Positions 42,927 through 52,220 of a DNA stretch of 64,000 nt are shown in pieces. The notes beneath the pieces were generated by a model. The model was not told the origin of the DNA. It saw nothing but the letters and a program-made list of their open reading frames with translations, and did no database searches. The position numbers were made by a program, and so were the translations under genes. The stretch is taken from contig CALJRU010000020.1 of the NCBI GenBank assembly GCA_937976375.1, positions 1 to 64,000 on the forward strand. Reading direction: 5' to 3'. The DNA comes from an uncultured Peptococcaceae bacterium (GTDB lineage Bacteria > Bacillota > Peptococcia > Peptococcales > Peptococcaceae). How positions within the stretch are numbered: position 1 is the first letter of the stretch; each line of letters begins with the position of its first letter.

Positions 42927-45764
42927 ATGAAATTCAAACGACTGTTCAGCGGCCTTTTGGCTGCATTACTCATCGCCAGCACCGTTCCTGTCTCGGCTTT
43001 TGCCAACACAACGGACGAAAGTCCAGTGGCCGCCTATATAGATGAAAGCGCCATCAATCCAGATTACCTGGAATGGCTCGAAAATGGACAACAAGGTACT
43101 GCGCCATCCATGCAGGATTTTTCCTACCTGGCAGACAGCTATGCCAACCTGCTTGGCAGCATGCCTTCTACCACCAGCCGCGGGGCATTGCCCGCCAGTT
43201 ACGATCTGCGCGACTATGGCAGAGTGGATCCTGTGAGTGACCAAGGCGATCTCGGTGTTTGCTGGGCCATTGCCGCTGCTTCGGCAGCGTCTGGCAGCAT
43301 CAGCGACCAATTTCCACAACTCTCCCTGTCTTCCATGCACACCGCCTGGTTTTGCTACCACGGTAACGAAGAAAACGAATTTGCACCACTGGCCCAGCCT
43401 TATCTGGCTGGCGGCAACGACGCCCGTGCCGTCGGTACGCTGGCTGCCTGGAAAGGCCCTGTAACGAGCGATAAAGCACCGCTCCAAGTCGAGCATCCAA
43501 CCCCGCTCGACGAAAGCCTTCGTTACCAGGCTGATTTTCACCTGCAAGACGCTTACTATATGGCGACAGGCATTTATGGCGGCGGCAAAAATGTCCCCAC
43601 CGACATCATCAAGCAGCTGCTGATGAGCGTCGGTCCTGTCACCACCAACTATTATTCTCATGGTCTCAACAGCTATAACCCAAACACCTATGCCGTCTAC
43701 AACAGCACCAACCAAGCCTCTGATCACGCTGTGCTCATTATCGGCTGGGATGACAATTATTCAAAAGAAAACTTTGTCGCAGGGAACCGCCCGGAAAATG
43801 ATGGTGCTTGGCTCGTACGCAACAGCTGGGGCAGTGATTGGGGCGACGACGGTTATTTTTGGCTGTCTTACGAAGACAAAACCATTGTCACGGGCAACGC
43901 CTATCTGCTCGAAGAAGCTGACAACTATGCCAACAACTATCAATACGATACCACCGGTTGGTCGTTCTCAATCGCAACAGACCCATCCAATCCAACCACC
44001 GGCACCGCTGCCAACATCTTCACCGCGAAAGGCGATGAACAGCTGGAAGCTGTTTCTTTCTACACCACCGATGCCGGTGCCACTTATCACATCTCTGTCT
44101 ATACCGGTGTTGACGAAGATCAGCCAACCTCCGGCACCTGTGTCCTCTCTGACCAAAGCGGCCGAGAAACCTATGCTGGTTATCACACCATCGAATTGGA
44201 TCAGCCAATCGCCCTGGAAAAAGGCCTGCGATTCAGCATCGTGGTGACCTTTGAAAATCCAAACTATCGCATGCCTGTGCCAATCGAATGGTGTCAGATG
44301 TCATCGCCGAACTATGTGCCAACATACATGGGCAGCGGCGGTGAAAGCTACGTCTATTCCAACGGTTCCTGGTACGATATCGCAGGCAGCACCAACAACG
44401 GCTACTACATCACCAATGTCTGCATCAAAGGCTTTACCAATCCTCTGCCAGCCAGCGGCACAGCAGTGCCAACGGTACGCTTTTCAGAAATGGAGGGTCC
44501 TGTCGCCGATGGCAGCAAACTTTCGCTGAGCACCGAAGGCAAGGCCGATATCTACTGGAGCGACGGCGGCAGCTATCAGCGTTACACAGGGCCTATCGCC
44601 CTTGACAGCCTGGATGCAGACGGCGACCAGATCACCATCCGCGCCTATGCGGAAATAGACGGCAAGCGCGGCAACACCACCAGCAAAACTTTCACCCGTG
44701 CTCAGGCACAGCTTAGCGATCTCGCCGTCAAATACGGCGACACCATTCAGCACCTTGATGTTACGCAAAGCACCCATACCGTCACGCTGCCGCTCGAAGC
44801 CGACAGTGTGCAGATCATGGGACAAAGCGGCGACAGCATCACCATCGACGGGCAGAACGTCGCCTCCACCGATTGGAGTACACCAATCACCCTTGAAATT
44901 GGGCAGACCATTGATGTCAATGTTGACGTCAACGGCAGCGGCAAAAGCAGCACAACCACCGCCCTGCACATAACCCGCAGCACGGGCAGTGCACCAAGCC
45001 AAGGCGACGGACCGCTCTATCCCGTGCAAGTCGACGGCAAGCCAGACCACGGCAGCCTGCTTATGTCACCAACTCACGCTGCCAAAGGCACCACCGTCAC
45101 CCTGACGGTGAAACCCGACGACGGCTACACCCTTGATGATCTGACGGTTGTCACCGATCAAAACCGCAAGCTCGAACTACGCGCCCAAGGCAACGGCCAC
45201 TATACCTTCACCATGCCAAATGGCGCCGTTACCGTCGCTGTCAAATTTACTGCCATCGACGGAAACACCCTGCCATTCGATGATGTGTTCTCCAGCGACT
45301 GGTTCCACGAACCTGTCCACTACGTCTACAGCCACCATCTCATGGTTGGCACCAGTGACAATCTTTTTGAACCACAAGCCAATGTCACCCGCGCCATGAT
45401 CTGGGCTGTGCTCGCCCGTCAAGCAGGCGCAGAAACCGACAACACAGGCAGCGATTGGTACAGCGGCGTGCAAAAATGGGCCATTGCCAATGCTATCAGC
45501 GACGGCACACGGCCAAACGACAGCGTCAGCCGCGAAGAGCTCATTACCATGCTCTACCGCTACAAAGGCGCACCATCGGCAACTGCCGACCTCTCCGCTT
45601 ACAGTGATGCAGGCACCATCTCAGCATGGGCCAGCGACGCCATGGCTTGGGGCATCGAAACCGGCCTCATTACCGGCCTTTCAGACACCATCCTCTCCCC
45701 ACGCAGCGGCGCCACCCGCGCCCAACTCGCCACCATCCTCATGCGATTCGACGCCATGGCATAA
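42927..45764 (+). CDS. Secreted papain-family (C1) protease anchored by SLH domains
   Basis: 945 residues from ATG 42927, which follows GGGAGGG; the longer frame crosses the promoter. A signal peptide is clear (MKFKRLFSGLLAALLIASTV, cleavage near AFA, ~27). The C1 peptidase domain (~85-330) has Gln and the active Cys in SDQGDLGVCWAIAA, His in SDHAVLIIGWDD and Asn in RNSWGSDWGDDGYFW. A beta-sandwich domain follows (~350-500), then Ig/chitobiase-like repeats (~510-710) and a bacterial-repeat segment (GSLLMSPTHAAKGTTVTLTV). Three SLH repeats (~780-945) should bind it to the cell-wall secondary polymer. It is a surface protease, probably for feeding on peptides. Confidence 0.92.
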   Translation: MKFKRLFSGLLAALLIASTVPVSAFANTTDESPVAAYIDESAINPDYLEWLENGQQGTAPSMQDFSYLADSYANLLGSMPSTTSRGALPASYDLRDYGRVDPVSDQGDLGVCWAIAAASAASGSISDQFPQLSLSSMHTAWFCYHGNEENEFAPLAQPYLAGGNDARAVGTLAAWKGPVTSDKAPLQVEHPTPLDESLRYQADFHLQDAYYMATGIYGGGKNVPTDIIKQLLMSVGPVTTNYYSHGLNSYNPNTYAVYNSTNQASDHAVLIIGWDDNYSKENFVAGNRPENDGAWLVRNSWGSDWGDDGYFWLSYEDKTIVTGNAYLLEEADNYANNYQYDTTGWSFSIATDPSNPTTGTAANIFTAKGDEQLEAVSFYTTDAGATYHISVYTGVDEDQPTSGTCVLSDQSGRETYAGYHTIELDQPIALEKGLRFSIVVTFENPNYRMPVPIEWCQMSSPNYVPTYMGSGGESYVYSNGSWYDIAGSTNNGYYITNVCIKGFTNPLPASGTAVPTVRFSEMEGPVADGSKLSLSTEGKADIYWSDGGSYQRYTGPIALDSLDADGDQITIRAYAEIDGKRGNTTSKTFTRAQAQLSDLAVKYGDTIQHLDVTQSTHTVTLPLEADSVQIMGQSGDSITIDGQNVASTDWSTPITLEIGQTIDVNVDVNGSGKSSTTTALHITRSTGSAPSQGDGPLYPVQVDGKPDHGSLLMSPTHAAKGTTVTLTVKPDDGYTLDDLTVVTDQNRKLELRAQGNGHYTFTMPNGAVTVAVKFTAIDGNTLPFDDVFSSDWFHEPVHYVYSHHLMVGTSDNLFEPQANVTRAMIWAVLARQAGAETDNTGSDWYSGVQKWAIANAISDGTRPNDSVSREELITMLYRYKGAPSATADLSAYSDAGTISAWASDAMAWGIETGLITGLSDTILSPRSGATRAQLATILMRFDAMA

Positions 45765-45766
45765 TC

Positions 45767-45804
45767 AAAAAGCGTCTCTTCCAAATTGGAAGAGACGCTT
45801 TTTT
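45767..45804. terminator. Bidirectional terminator between protease gene and microcompartment operon
   Basis: AAAAAGCGTCTCTTCC and its complement form a 16-bp stem with loop AAATT. It ends both the protease transcript (+) and the long minus-strand operon. Confidence 0.9.
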
Positions 45805-45838
45805 CTGTAATGGTGGCTGCCATTGTAGAGGTTTTTGA

Positions 45839-46117
45839 TTACTTCTGAGGAAGGATGTCTTCCACTTCTGCATGTGGACGTGGAATCACGTGTACGGAAA
45901 GCAGTTCGCCAACGCGCTGTGCAGCAGCAGCACCAGCATCGGTAGCAGCTTTTACAGCACCAACATCACCGCGTACCATAACGGTGACAAGCCCGCCGCC
46001 AACAAATTCTTTGCCAATGAGGGTAACGTTTGCAGCCTTTACCATGGCATCTGCTGCTTCAATAGCGCCTACTAAACCTTTGGTTTCGATCATACCGAGT
46101 GCTTCATTCTTTGTCAT
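45839..46117 (-). CDS. Hexameric microcompartment shell protein (BMC-H)
   Basis: 92 residues of the PduA/EutM/CutN type, which makes the flat facets of the shell. The pattern is the standard one: EALGMIETKGLVGAIEAADA (residues ~4-23), VTVMVRGDVGAVKAATDAG and VHVIPRPHAEVEDILP. The pore region (GKEFVGGGLV) has the normal small residues. AGGAGG lies 6 nt before the ATG. It is the last gene of the operon, 38 nt after pduL, a position that often gives independent high expression. Confidence 0.95.
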   Translation of the reverse strand: MTKNEALGMIETKGLVGAIEAADAMVKAANVTLIGKEFVGGGLVTVMVRGDVGAVKAATDAGAAAAQRVGELLSVHVIPRPHAEVEDILPQK

Positions 46118-46154
46118 GTTGAATTCCTCCTAAAAATATATATCGTTAATTTTA

Positions 46155-46811
46155 TTACTTCACAATTTTTACAGTTGTCGCTGCCGTAACGCCCATGGCG
46201 TTGGCTTCTTCCATGTCCAAGTGACATTCAAGCTGGGAGCTATTGGTCACACGAATGGCCACCTTGCTGAAGATGCCGCCGCGTGGCCCCTCCACTTTGA
46301 GACACACCAGCTGTCCATCGTGCACGCCAAAATGCTGCGCATCAGCCGGCGTCATATGAATATGCCGCTGTGCCGCAATGGCCCCTTCTGTTGTCTGGAT
46401 TGAGCCGCGCGGACCAACGATGGTAAGGCCTGGCGTGCCCTGTAAGTCGCCGGATAATCTCACCGGCACCTTCACGCCCAGTTTGAAACCGTCGCCTGCC
46501 AAAAGTTCGATCTGTGTCTGGCTGCGAGCCGGTCCCAGCACGCGCACTTTTTCAATGGCGCCCTTTGGGCCGCAGAGGGTGACGGTTTCCTTGCAGGCAA
46601 ACTGACCTGGCTGAGAAAGATCCTTCATCGGCGTCAGCTGATAGCCGATGCCAAAAAGCCGCTCCACATCACTTTGTGACAGATGCACGTGGCGGTTGGA
46701 AATCCCCACAGGGATCTCGTCGCCTGCCTGCGATGCTGGTGTATTCTTCGCTGCTGCCTGCACTGCCGCGAGCAGCGCATCTAAAATGGCTTCGTAGTCC
46801 TTACTGGCCAT
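46155..46811 (-). CDS. pduL: Phosphotransacylase PduL
   Basis: 218 residues. It converts acetyl-CoA to acetyl phosphate inside the compartment and recycles CoA. The N-terminal ~20 residues (amphipathic DYEAILDALLAAVQAAA) are a typical encapsulation peptide. Two beta-barrel domains follow, with zinc ligands in GISNRHVHLS (~42-51) and QRHIHMTP (~158). ATG 46811 is favoured because AGGTGA lies 6 nt upstream; ATG 46817 overlaps the ALDH stop. It lies directly after the aldehyde dehydrogenase that makes its substrate. Confidence 0.93.
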   Translation of the reverse strand: MASKDYEAILDALLAAVQAAAKNTPASQAGDEIPVGISNRHVHLSQSDVERLFGIGYQLTPMKDLSQPGQFACKETVTLCGPKGAIEKVRVLGPARSQTQIELLAGDGFKLGVKVPVRLSGDLQGTPGLTIVGPRGSIQTTEGAIAAQRHIHMTPADAQHFGVHDGQLVCLKVEGPRGGIFSKVAIRVTNSSQLECHLDMEEANAMGVTAATTVKIVK

Positions 46812-46813
46812 AA

Positions 46814-48433
46814 TCATTCACCTCGCAGCGCTTTGGCAAGCATGTTGATGATTTCGTTCAGCTGGTCGGCATCGATCGGCTGATCGCTGACCTTGGCCCC
46901 GTTGCAGCAGCCCGTAGATGCACCGCCATTCTGATACTGTTCTGGTGTCAGGTACTGCGCGCCAGCGCCAACAGTCGACGTGCGTGCACAGGTGGATGGT
47001 GCCTGACAGTTGCTGCCGTTTGCGCCTGTAAGCTGCGCCAGCTCTGGATGGTTGAAGGTTGGGTCGTCAGCTGCCATGGTAGCGCAGGCTTTTTGACCGA
47101 AGGCCACTTTTTTGATGTTGATAAGGTTCATTGGGCTGACGTTTTCCGACGTGGAACTGCCGCCCCAGGTGCCGCAGCCCAGCGTGAAAGATGGGAAGAG
47201 GCCCGTGCTGCCGCCGGTGCCGCCCATGCTGCCGCCAGTGTTGACAAGAATGCGGGAAGCTGGCTTGCGGGTAAATTCAAGGATGATGTTTCTGTCTTCA
47301 GTGTGCAGGCTCATGGTGTGGCCGATGCCGTTTTGCAGCAATTCAATGCTGAGGTCGCAGGCTTCGTGCCAATCCTTGACCACATAGAACGCCAATACTG
47401 TTGTCAGCTTTTCATAGGAAAGCGGATAGCCTTCGCCGACGCCGCCCTGTGCCCCGATCAGCACTGTGGTGTTGGCAGGGATGCTGATTCCAGCAGCGCT
47501 TGCGATCACTTGTGGTGAGCGGCCAACGAATTTCGCATTCATGGCATGGCCATTCTTGAAGAGCAGCTTGCACACTTTATCGGTTTCCTCGGTGCTCATA
47601 AAATAAGCGCCTTGGTTTTTCAGTTCAGCGATGACCGCATCTTTGTTGCATTCTTCACAGATGATGGACTGTTCCGATGCACAGATGGTGCCGTAGTCAA
47701 AAGTCTTGCTGGCGATGATGTTGGTCACGGCCTGTTTGATGTTGGCAGTGCGTTCAATATAGGCTGGAGAGTTCCCCGCGCCAACACCAAGAGCAGGTTT
47801 GCCGGCACTGTAAGCCGCCTTGACCATGCCAGGGCCGCCGGTGGCAATAATCATCTTTACTTCCTTGCAATGCATCAGCTCGTTGGTGGCTGGCATGGAT
47901 GTCATGGTGATGCAGCCGATGGTGTTCTCCGGTGCGCCAGCTTCAACGGCTGCCTGTGCCATCAGTTCAGCAGCACGAGAGGTGCATTTGACAGCGGATG
48001 GATGCGGCGAGAAGACGATGGCGTTGCGGGATTTGACTGCGATGATGGACTTGAAAATGGCGGTTGACGTTGGGTTGGTGGATGGCACAATGCCCATCAA
48101 GAGCCCAACAGGATCGGCCACGTCCATGGTACCTGCCACTGGGTCTTCGTGGATGACGCCGATGGTTTTCATGTCTTTGATGGCGTTGTATACCAGCGTT
48201 GATGCCATGTGGTTTTTGTACGTTTTGTCGGCAATTTTCCCAAAGCCGGTTTCTTCTACTGCCATCTGTGCCAGGGAAACAGCATTTTCCTCTGCCACAC
48301 GGACCATGTTGCGAATGATCCGGTCAATCTGCTCTTCGGTATAAGTTGCCAGGCGTTCAGTGGCGATCTGCCCTTTGCGCGCAAGATTTCTGGCTTCCTG
48401 TACCGAGCGTAAATCATAATCGATAGTTTCCAT
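46814..48433 (-). CDS. CoA-acylating acetaldehyde dehydrogenase of the microcompartment
   Basis: 539 residues of the EutE/PduP/CutF family. It turns acetaldehyde from CutC into acetyl-CoA with NAD+. The catalytic Cys251 is present (YGTICASEQSI). The cofactor and CoA regions have GIVPSTNPTSTA and GGPGMVKAAYSAGKPALGVG. After the catalytic part comes a ~70-residue Gly/Ala/Ser-rich linker and a C-terminal amphipathic helix (DADQLNEIINMLAKALRG), the usual encapsulation peptide. GGAGG lies ~11 nt before the ATG. A second homologue at 58117 lacks the Cys, so this one must carry the activity. Confidence 0.93.
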   Translation of the reverse strand: METIDYDLRSVQEARNLARKGQIATERLATYTEEQIDRIIRNMVRVAEENAVSLAQMAVEETGFGKIADKTYKNHMASTLVYNAIKDMKTIGVIHEDPVAGTMDVADPVGLLMGIVPSTNPTSTAIFKSIIAVKSRNAIVFSPHPSAVKCTSRAAELMAQAAVEAGAPENTIGCITMTSMPATNELMHCKEVKMIIATGGPGMVKAAYSAGKPALGVGAGNSPAYIERTANIKQAVTNIIASKTFDYGTICASEQSIICEECNKDAVIAELKNQGAYFMSTEETDKVCKLLFKNGHAMNAKFVGRSPQVIASAAGISIPANTTVLIGAQGGVGEGYPLSYEKLTTVLAFYVVKDWHEACDLSIELLQNGIGHTMSLHTEDRNIILEFTRKPASRILVNTGGSMGGTGGSTGLFPSFTLGCGTWGGSSTSENVSPMNLINIKKVAFGQKACATMAADDPTFNHPELAQLTGANGSNCQAPSTCARTSTVGAGAQYLTPEQYQNGGASTGCCNGAKVSDQPIDADQLNEIINMLAKALRGE

Positions 48434-48457
48434 ATGATCTACAACCTCCTTCTGATG

Positions 48458-49054
48458 TTATTGTCTATTTTCATAATGGCTGTATAAAGCCGCTAATAAT
48501 TGTTTTTTATTTGCTTTTGTGCGTGTCGTTCCGCTCAAATCCAGCCCTTCGTAGTCTCGGGCCAATCGGCGCAAGAGTGCCACGCGGCAGGATGTCAGCG
48601 CGTTCATCACTGCTTCCAGTCCATGTGCTTCAACGAGGCGATCGATGATCGCTTTGGACAGGCTGTTTGCAGCAAGCTTCAACGGCGCCGTCGGCTGCCC
48701 ATCGGCAGACTCTGGTTCACTCAAGCCTCGCCTGGGACACAATCCATGTTGCTGCGCTGCGCGCTGCTCGATCAGCGGCACGGCATTCACAATCGTTTCG
48801 CCCACTTCCGGATGAGGCCGAGGGATGACATGCTGGGTCACAAGCGCACGTTCGCCCAGGCGTGCCGCCGCTGCTGCTCCGGCATCCACCGACGCCTTCA
48901 CAGCGGCCACATCCCCAGTCACAGTGATGGTGACCAAACCGCCTTTGACAAACGTTCTTTCCAAGAGCCGCACTTCTGCAGCTTTCAGCATGGCGTCGGC
49001 CGCTTCGATGGCTGGCACCAGGCCATAGGTTTCAATCATTCCTAACGCTTCCAT
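48458..49054 (-). CDS. BMC-H shell protein with C-terminal extension (PduK/CmcC-like)
   Basis: 198 residues. Residues 1-90 are a normal BMC domain (MEALGMIETYGLVPAIEAAD, GDVAAVKASVDAGAAAA, HVIPRPHPEV). Then comes a ~40-residue linker and a helical C-terminal region (~125-198) ending LLRRLARDYEGLDL...KKQLLAALYSHYE, which looks like a small SAP/peptide-binding module. Extended BMC-H proteins are thought to dock cargo or connect the shell to other parts. The pore segment reads VKGGL. It lies between EutQ and the aldehyde dehydrogenase gene. Confidence 0.88.
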   Translation of the reverse strand: MEALGMIETYGLVPAIEAADAMLKAAEVRLLERTFVKGGLVTITVTGDVAAVKASVDAGAAAAARLGERALVTQHVIPRPHPEVGETIVNAVPLIEQRAAQQHGLCPRRGLSEPESADGQPTAPLKLAANSLSKAIIDRLVEAHGLEAVMNALTSCRVALLRRLARDYEGLDLSGTTRTKANKKQLLAALYSHYENRQ

Positions 49055-49076
49055 GGCGTTCCTCCTTTATTGTCAA

Positions 49077-49712
49077 TCAATGTGTCACGTAAAAGACTTT
49101 TACCTGCTCCGGTGTGCCAAACGTTAAGTGAGCGCCGCGCTTGAAGAGCAGACAGTCACCTGCGTGAGCGGTGAACACACGCCCATCTTTTTCTACGGTC
49201 AGCACGCCTTCGATGACGTAATAAATTTCTTGAAGCGCCACATCCCAGGAAAACGAGCAGCCCTCGATCTTCATAAATCCAGCAGTCAGCGGCACGCCAT
49301 CGCCGCTTGTAATGAGTTCGTTGTAATACACCTGGTCACCAGCATGGCCGGTATCCAACGGCTGCCACGCTGCGGTGTTGCCGCGCACCAGCTTGAGCAT
49401 GCCGGCACCATCGCTTTCAGACACATAGGGCACCTCGAGCCCTGGCAGATTGGCCAGCTGGCCGAGCAAGCCTTTTTCAAGAAGGATTTGCAGCGCCTTG
49501 TAAATGATCTCGTTGTCGCTGGCTGGCTGCGCAGCCGGACACGCCGCACTGCCATTTTCACCAGCTGCACCACCTTCACGGAAGGTGACGTTCGCCTGTG
49601 CGGCAGCATCCCGCGCTGATGGTGTGATCAGCGTGTTGCTGTCAATGAGAATCACGGTCTCACCGTTTTGCACACAGTGCTCAACGTCCTTTGCACAAAT
49701 CAGTTTTTTCAC
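49077..49712 (-). CDS. eutQ: EutQ-like cupin protein
   Basis: 211 residues. The N-terminal region (LICAKDVEHCVQNG...LITPSARDAA) resembles the N-terminus shared by EutQ and EutT proteins. The C-terminal cupin (~115-211) has QEIYYVIEGVLTV and AGDCLLFKRGAHLTF. In Salmonella EutQ has acetate-kinase activity and is needed for anaerobic ethanolamine use. Here it could make ATP from the acetyl phosphate delivered by PduL, and no other acetate kinase is in the operon. The family call is sure; the activity is inferred. Confidence 0.88.
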   Translation of the reverse strand: MKKLICAKDVEHCVQNGETVILIDSNTLITPSARDAAAQANVTFREGGAAGENGSAACPAAQPASDNEIIYKALQILLEKGLLGQLANLPGLEVPYVSESDGAGMLKLVRGNTAAWQPLDTGHAGDQVYYNELITSGDGVPLTAGFMKIEGCSFSWDVALQEIYYVIEGVLTVEKDGRVFTAHAGDCLLFKRGAHLTFGTPEQVKVFYVTH

Positions 49713-49752
49713 AGAATCACATCCTTTCCCAGAGAATGGAACGTGTGTCGTA

Positions 49753-50298
49753 TTATAACAGGGTTGGAATCAGCAATTCCGATGGCGATGGGATCACTTC
49801 TGCGTTGATGAGCAGGCCCTTTTCCATCGCAATGGCTTTGCCGGCATCGGTGCCTGCCTGCACCGCAGCTACGTCGCCAGTGTAGGTGAAGTAGCTCTTA
49901 CCGCCCAGGCCGTTGCCCAGACGCAGCTCAATCGGTTCCAATTCTGCCGCTTTCAGGATGGCATCGGCACACACGATCATAGTCGCCATTGAAAACGATT
50001 CCATAATGCCGACCGCCTGCACGCGTTCCGGCATCGTTGCCCCGGAAATTGCTGGGAACACGCCGGCATCCACATTTGGAATGATGATCGAGTCGACAAA
50101 GAATTCTTCGGCCATGCGTTCACCAATACGCACCGAATCTTCGACGGCTGCCACATCGCCGTGTACAATGGCGATGTATTTTCCTGGACAGGTCGAGGTG
50201 GCCGCTGCAAATTCGACATCAGAAATCTTTGCCATTTGATCGGCTGCGTAGATGCCTCTAGCAATACTATTAAATTCAACCATTCCTATCGCGCGCAT
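49753..50298 (-). CDS. pduT: PduT-like tandem BMC shell protein with pore Cys
   Basis: 181 residues, two BMC domains (1-~90 and ~93-181), forming trimers. The first domain has Cys37 in the pore loop TCPGKY, the place where PduT binds a [4Fe-4S] cluster on the three-fold axis. The second domain begins AVGIMESFSMATMIVCADAI. It is next to the PduS-like iron-sulfur flavoprotein gene (1 nt apart). The two together are a proposed route for electrons across the shell. GAGA precedes the ATG weakly; translation is probably coupled. Confidence 0.9.
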   Translation of the reverse strand: MRAIGMVEFNSIARGIYAADQMAKISDVEFAAATSTCPGKYIAIVHGDVAAVEDSVRIGERMAEEFFVDSIIIPNVDAGVFPAISGATMPERVQAVGIMESFSMATMIVCADAILKAAELEPIELRLGNGLGGKSYFTYTGDVAAVQAGTDAGKAIAMEKGLLINAEVIPSPSELLIPTLL

Positions 50299-50299
50299 G

Positions 50300-51628
50300 T
50301 TACTGTCTCCTTATCTCAATATAATCTGGTGTCACTGTTATCACACTGCCGCTCACGCTCGCGTGAATGGCAGCGCCAAGGCTGTCGGCAGGAATGCTGC
50401 CGATCATCTGACCCGCCTCCACATGCTGGCCCACGCTCACCATTGGCTGTGCCGGTGCGCCCACATGCTGCCGTGTGCTGATGCGCACCACCTCTGGCGT
50501 CAGCGTGATCTCGCTAAGCGGCGCCGGTCTATCAAAATCGCGCAGGCCCAAACGTGCAATCAAGCGCTTGCTTGGCACCAGCCGGTATTCACGCACGCTG
50601 CGCGCCGAAAAATGCTCCTGTGTTCTCTGATAGCGAATGTTGTCCTTGGCGAGCATCGCCTTAATGGACATATTGGCCATCTTTGGATGCAGTCCTGCCG
50701 GGCAGGAAAAGAGCTCGCACAGGTTGCACTGACAGCACAGATACGCCATCTGCAGCCCTTCCGCTTCGCCAAAAGGATAGCTTTGCGCCCGCATCATTTT
50801 ATGAGGCTGCATGTTATGGCCCAAAAGATACCTTGGGCACAGATCGGTGCACATGCGGCACTGTTCGCAGGCAGCCTTATTGACTTTCTTGGCCTGCTGT
50901 GCGGTTGTGGATTTCTTGCGAATCAGGAAATGATCCTTTGGCAGGATGATAAAGCCTTTGTTCTTTTTGCTTACATAACCACCGAGCTCTTTCATCACCG
51001 GCCCCATCATTGGGCCGCCATCGATGACGGCGTAGTCGCTGAAATCGTCGATGCCGCTCAGCTTCAGCACATCGAGAATCGGCGTGCCCACTGGCACCTT
51101 GACCGTCAGGCGCTGCGGCACATCACCGGCAATAGTGATGTATTTTTCTGTCACGGCCTGTCCCTGGCTGGCTTTATAAATATTGAGCGCCGTTTCTGAG
51201 TTGACCACCACGCAGCCCACCATGATCGGCAGCCCGGCTTCCGGCACCACGCGCCCTGTCAGCTCGTAAACGAGCACCTGCTCGTCGCCTGCTGGGTACA
51301 CATCCGGCAGTTCACCAATTTCTACTTCCTGCTCCAAATGCAGGGCCTGAATGCGTGTCTGCAAATGTGCGATGACGTCGCCATGCTTCTTTTTGATCCC
51401 GATGATCGCTTTTTTGGCATGCACTGCACGGCCCGCCATGGCAAAACCTTGAAGAATTTCGTCGGCGCAGACTGCCATCAGCTGCTGGTCCACACGCAGC
51501 AATGGCTCGCATTCTGCGGCATTCATTAAAATATATTCTGCTTCAGCGGCGAGCTTTGCATGCGTCGGAAATCCCGCGCCACCGGCGCCAATGATACCCG
51601 CCTCTCTGATCTGATTGATAAGGTCCAT
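50300..51628 (-). CDS. pduS: PduS/RnfC-like iron-sulfur flavoprotein
   Basis: 442 residues from ATG 51628, 7 nt after GGGG; GTG 51634 is the alternative. The N-terminal FMN/NADH region has GAGGAGFPTHAK (~15-26). A SLBB-type segment follows (~165-235). Two [4Fe-4S] motifs are seen: CEQCRMCTDLCP (~258-269) and CCQCNLCELFSCP (~301-313). The C-terminal ~80 residues resemble a biotinyl/lipoyl-like fold. In the Pdu compartment PduS serves cobalamin reduction. Here, with no B12 enzyme, oxidising NADH through PduT is the more likely job; that is inference. Confidence 0.9.
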   Translation of the reverse strand: MDLINQIREAGIIGAGGAGFPTHAKLAAEAEYILMNAAECEPLLRVDQQLMAVCADEILQGFAMAGRAVHAKKAIIGIKKKHGDVIAHLQTRIQALHLEQEVEIGELPDVYPAGDEQVLVYELTGRVVPEAGLPIMVGCVVVNSETALNIYKASQGQAVTEKYITIAGDVPQRLTVKVPVGTPILDVLKLSGIDDFSDYAVIDGGPMMGPVMKELGGYVSKKNKGFIILPKDHFLIRKKSTTAQQAKKVNKAACEQCRMCTDLCPRYLLGHNMQPHKMMRAQSYPFGEAEGLQMAYLCCQCNLCELFSCPAGLHPKMANMSIKAMLAKDNIRYQRTQEHFSARSVREYRLVPSKRLIARLGLRDFDRPAPLSEITLTPEVVRISTRQHVGAPAQPMVSVGQHVEAGQMIGSIPADSLGAAIHASVSGSVITVTPDYIEIRRQ

Positions 51629-51642
51629 TCTCACACCCCGCT

Positions 51643-51909
51643 TTATTCAAAATCACAATCTTCGTCAATGATCCCGACGACCACCGCGTCCACCGGCACA
51701 TCATCGCTGCCCAGCATGCGCCGGGCCGACGAACCTGTGGTGATGATGACACGGTCACCGATGCCGGCGCTGATGATGTCCACCACAATGATGCGCTTGC
51801 CATCGTCCGGCCCGCCGCCGATGCATTCTGCCTGCATCAGCTTATAGCCATTGAGGGATTCTGCCTTGCGCGTCGACCAAATATGGCCGATGAGTTTTGC
51901 TGTAATCAT
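51643..51909 (-). CDS. eutN: Pentameric vertex protein (EutN/CcmL, BMC-P)
   Basis: 88 residues. It closes the corners of the shell. The family pattern is MITAKLIGHIWSTRKAESL, then YKLMQAE, VVDIISAGIGDRVIITTGSSAR and VDAVVVGIID. It overlaps the preceding permuted BMC gene by 4 nt (ATGA). It is the only BMC-P gene in the operon, enough in principle for one shell type. Confidence 0.93.
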   Translation of the reverse strand: MITAKLIGHIWSTRKAESLNGYKLMQAECIGGGPDDGKRIIVVDIISAGIGDRVIITTGSSARRMLGSDDVPVDAVVVGIIDEDCDFE

Positions 51910-52220
51910 TGGTAACGCGTGCCTCCTTTGATTTCGTCGCGAATCTGCTGCAGCGCCGATTCCACCGACGCTGTGTCGCCGAAAATCGCCAGCAGTATCA
52001 TGTTCTGCGGACAGCTGCCGCGAATGTCCTCCACCGTAACGCCAACCGCCTTTTCTGCAATGTCGGCAGCCACCACCATGTCAATCATCTTGCCCTGCAC
52101 CAGGCCAATGGCATCGCTGCAGGGCGGCATGTCGCTGCGGGCCGATCCTTTGCGCCGCAGGAGAATGTCGATGGCCCCTGGCGACGGCGATTTAATGATG
52201 CGAATGTCCACTGTGCTCAC
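51906..52220 (-). CDS. Circularly permuted BMC protein, GrpU-like
   Basis: 104 residues. The N-terminal VDIRIIKSPSPGAIDILLRR corresponds to the part that comes last in ordinary BMC domains, so the fold is permuted as in PduU/EutS. The sequence fits the GrpU branch better, with GSCPQNMILLAIFGD near the C-terminus. GrpU proteins from glycyl-radical compartments can bind an iron-sulfur cluster. Cys34 (MPPCSD) and Cys70 (GSCPQ) are candidate ligands here. It overlaps eutJ and eutN by 4 nt on each side. The branch assignment is less sure than the fold. Confidence 0.7.
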   Translation of the reverse strand: MSTVDIRIIKSPSPGAIDILLRRKGSARSDMPPCSDAIGLVQGKMIDMVVAADIAEKAVGVTVEDIRGSCPQNMILLAIFGDTASVESALQQIRDEIKGGTRYQ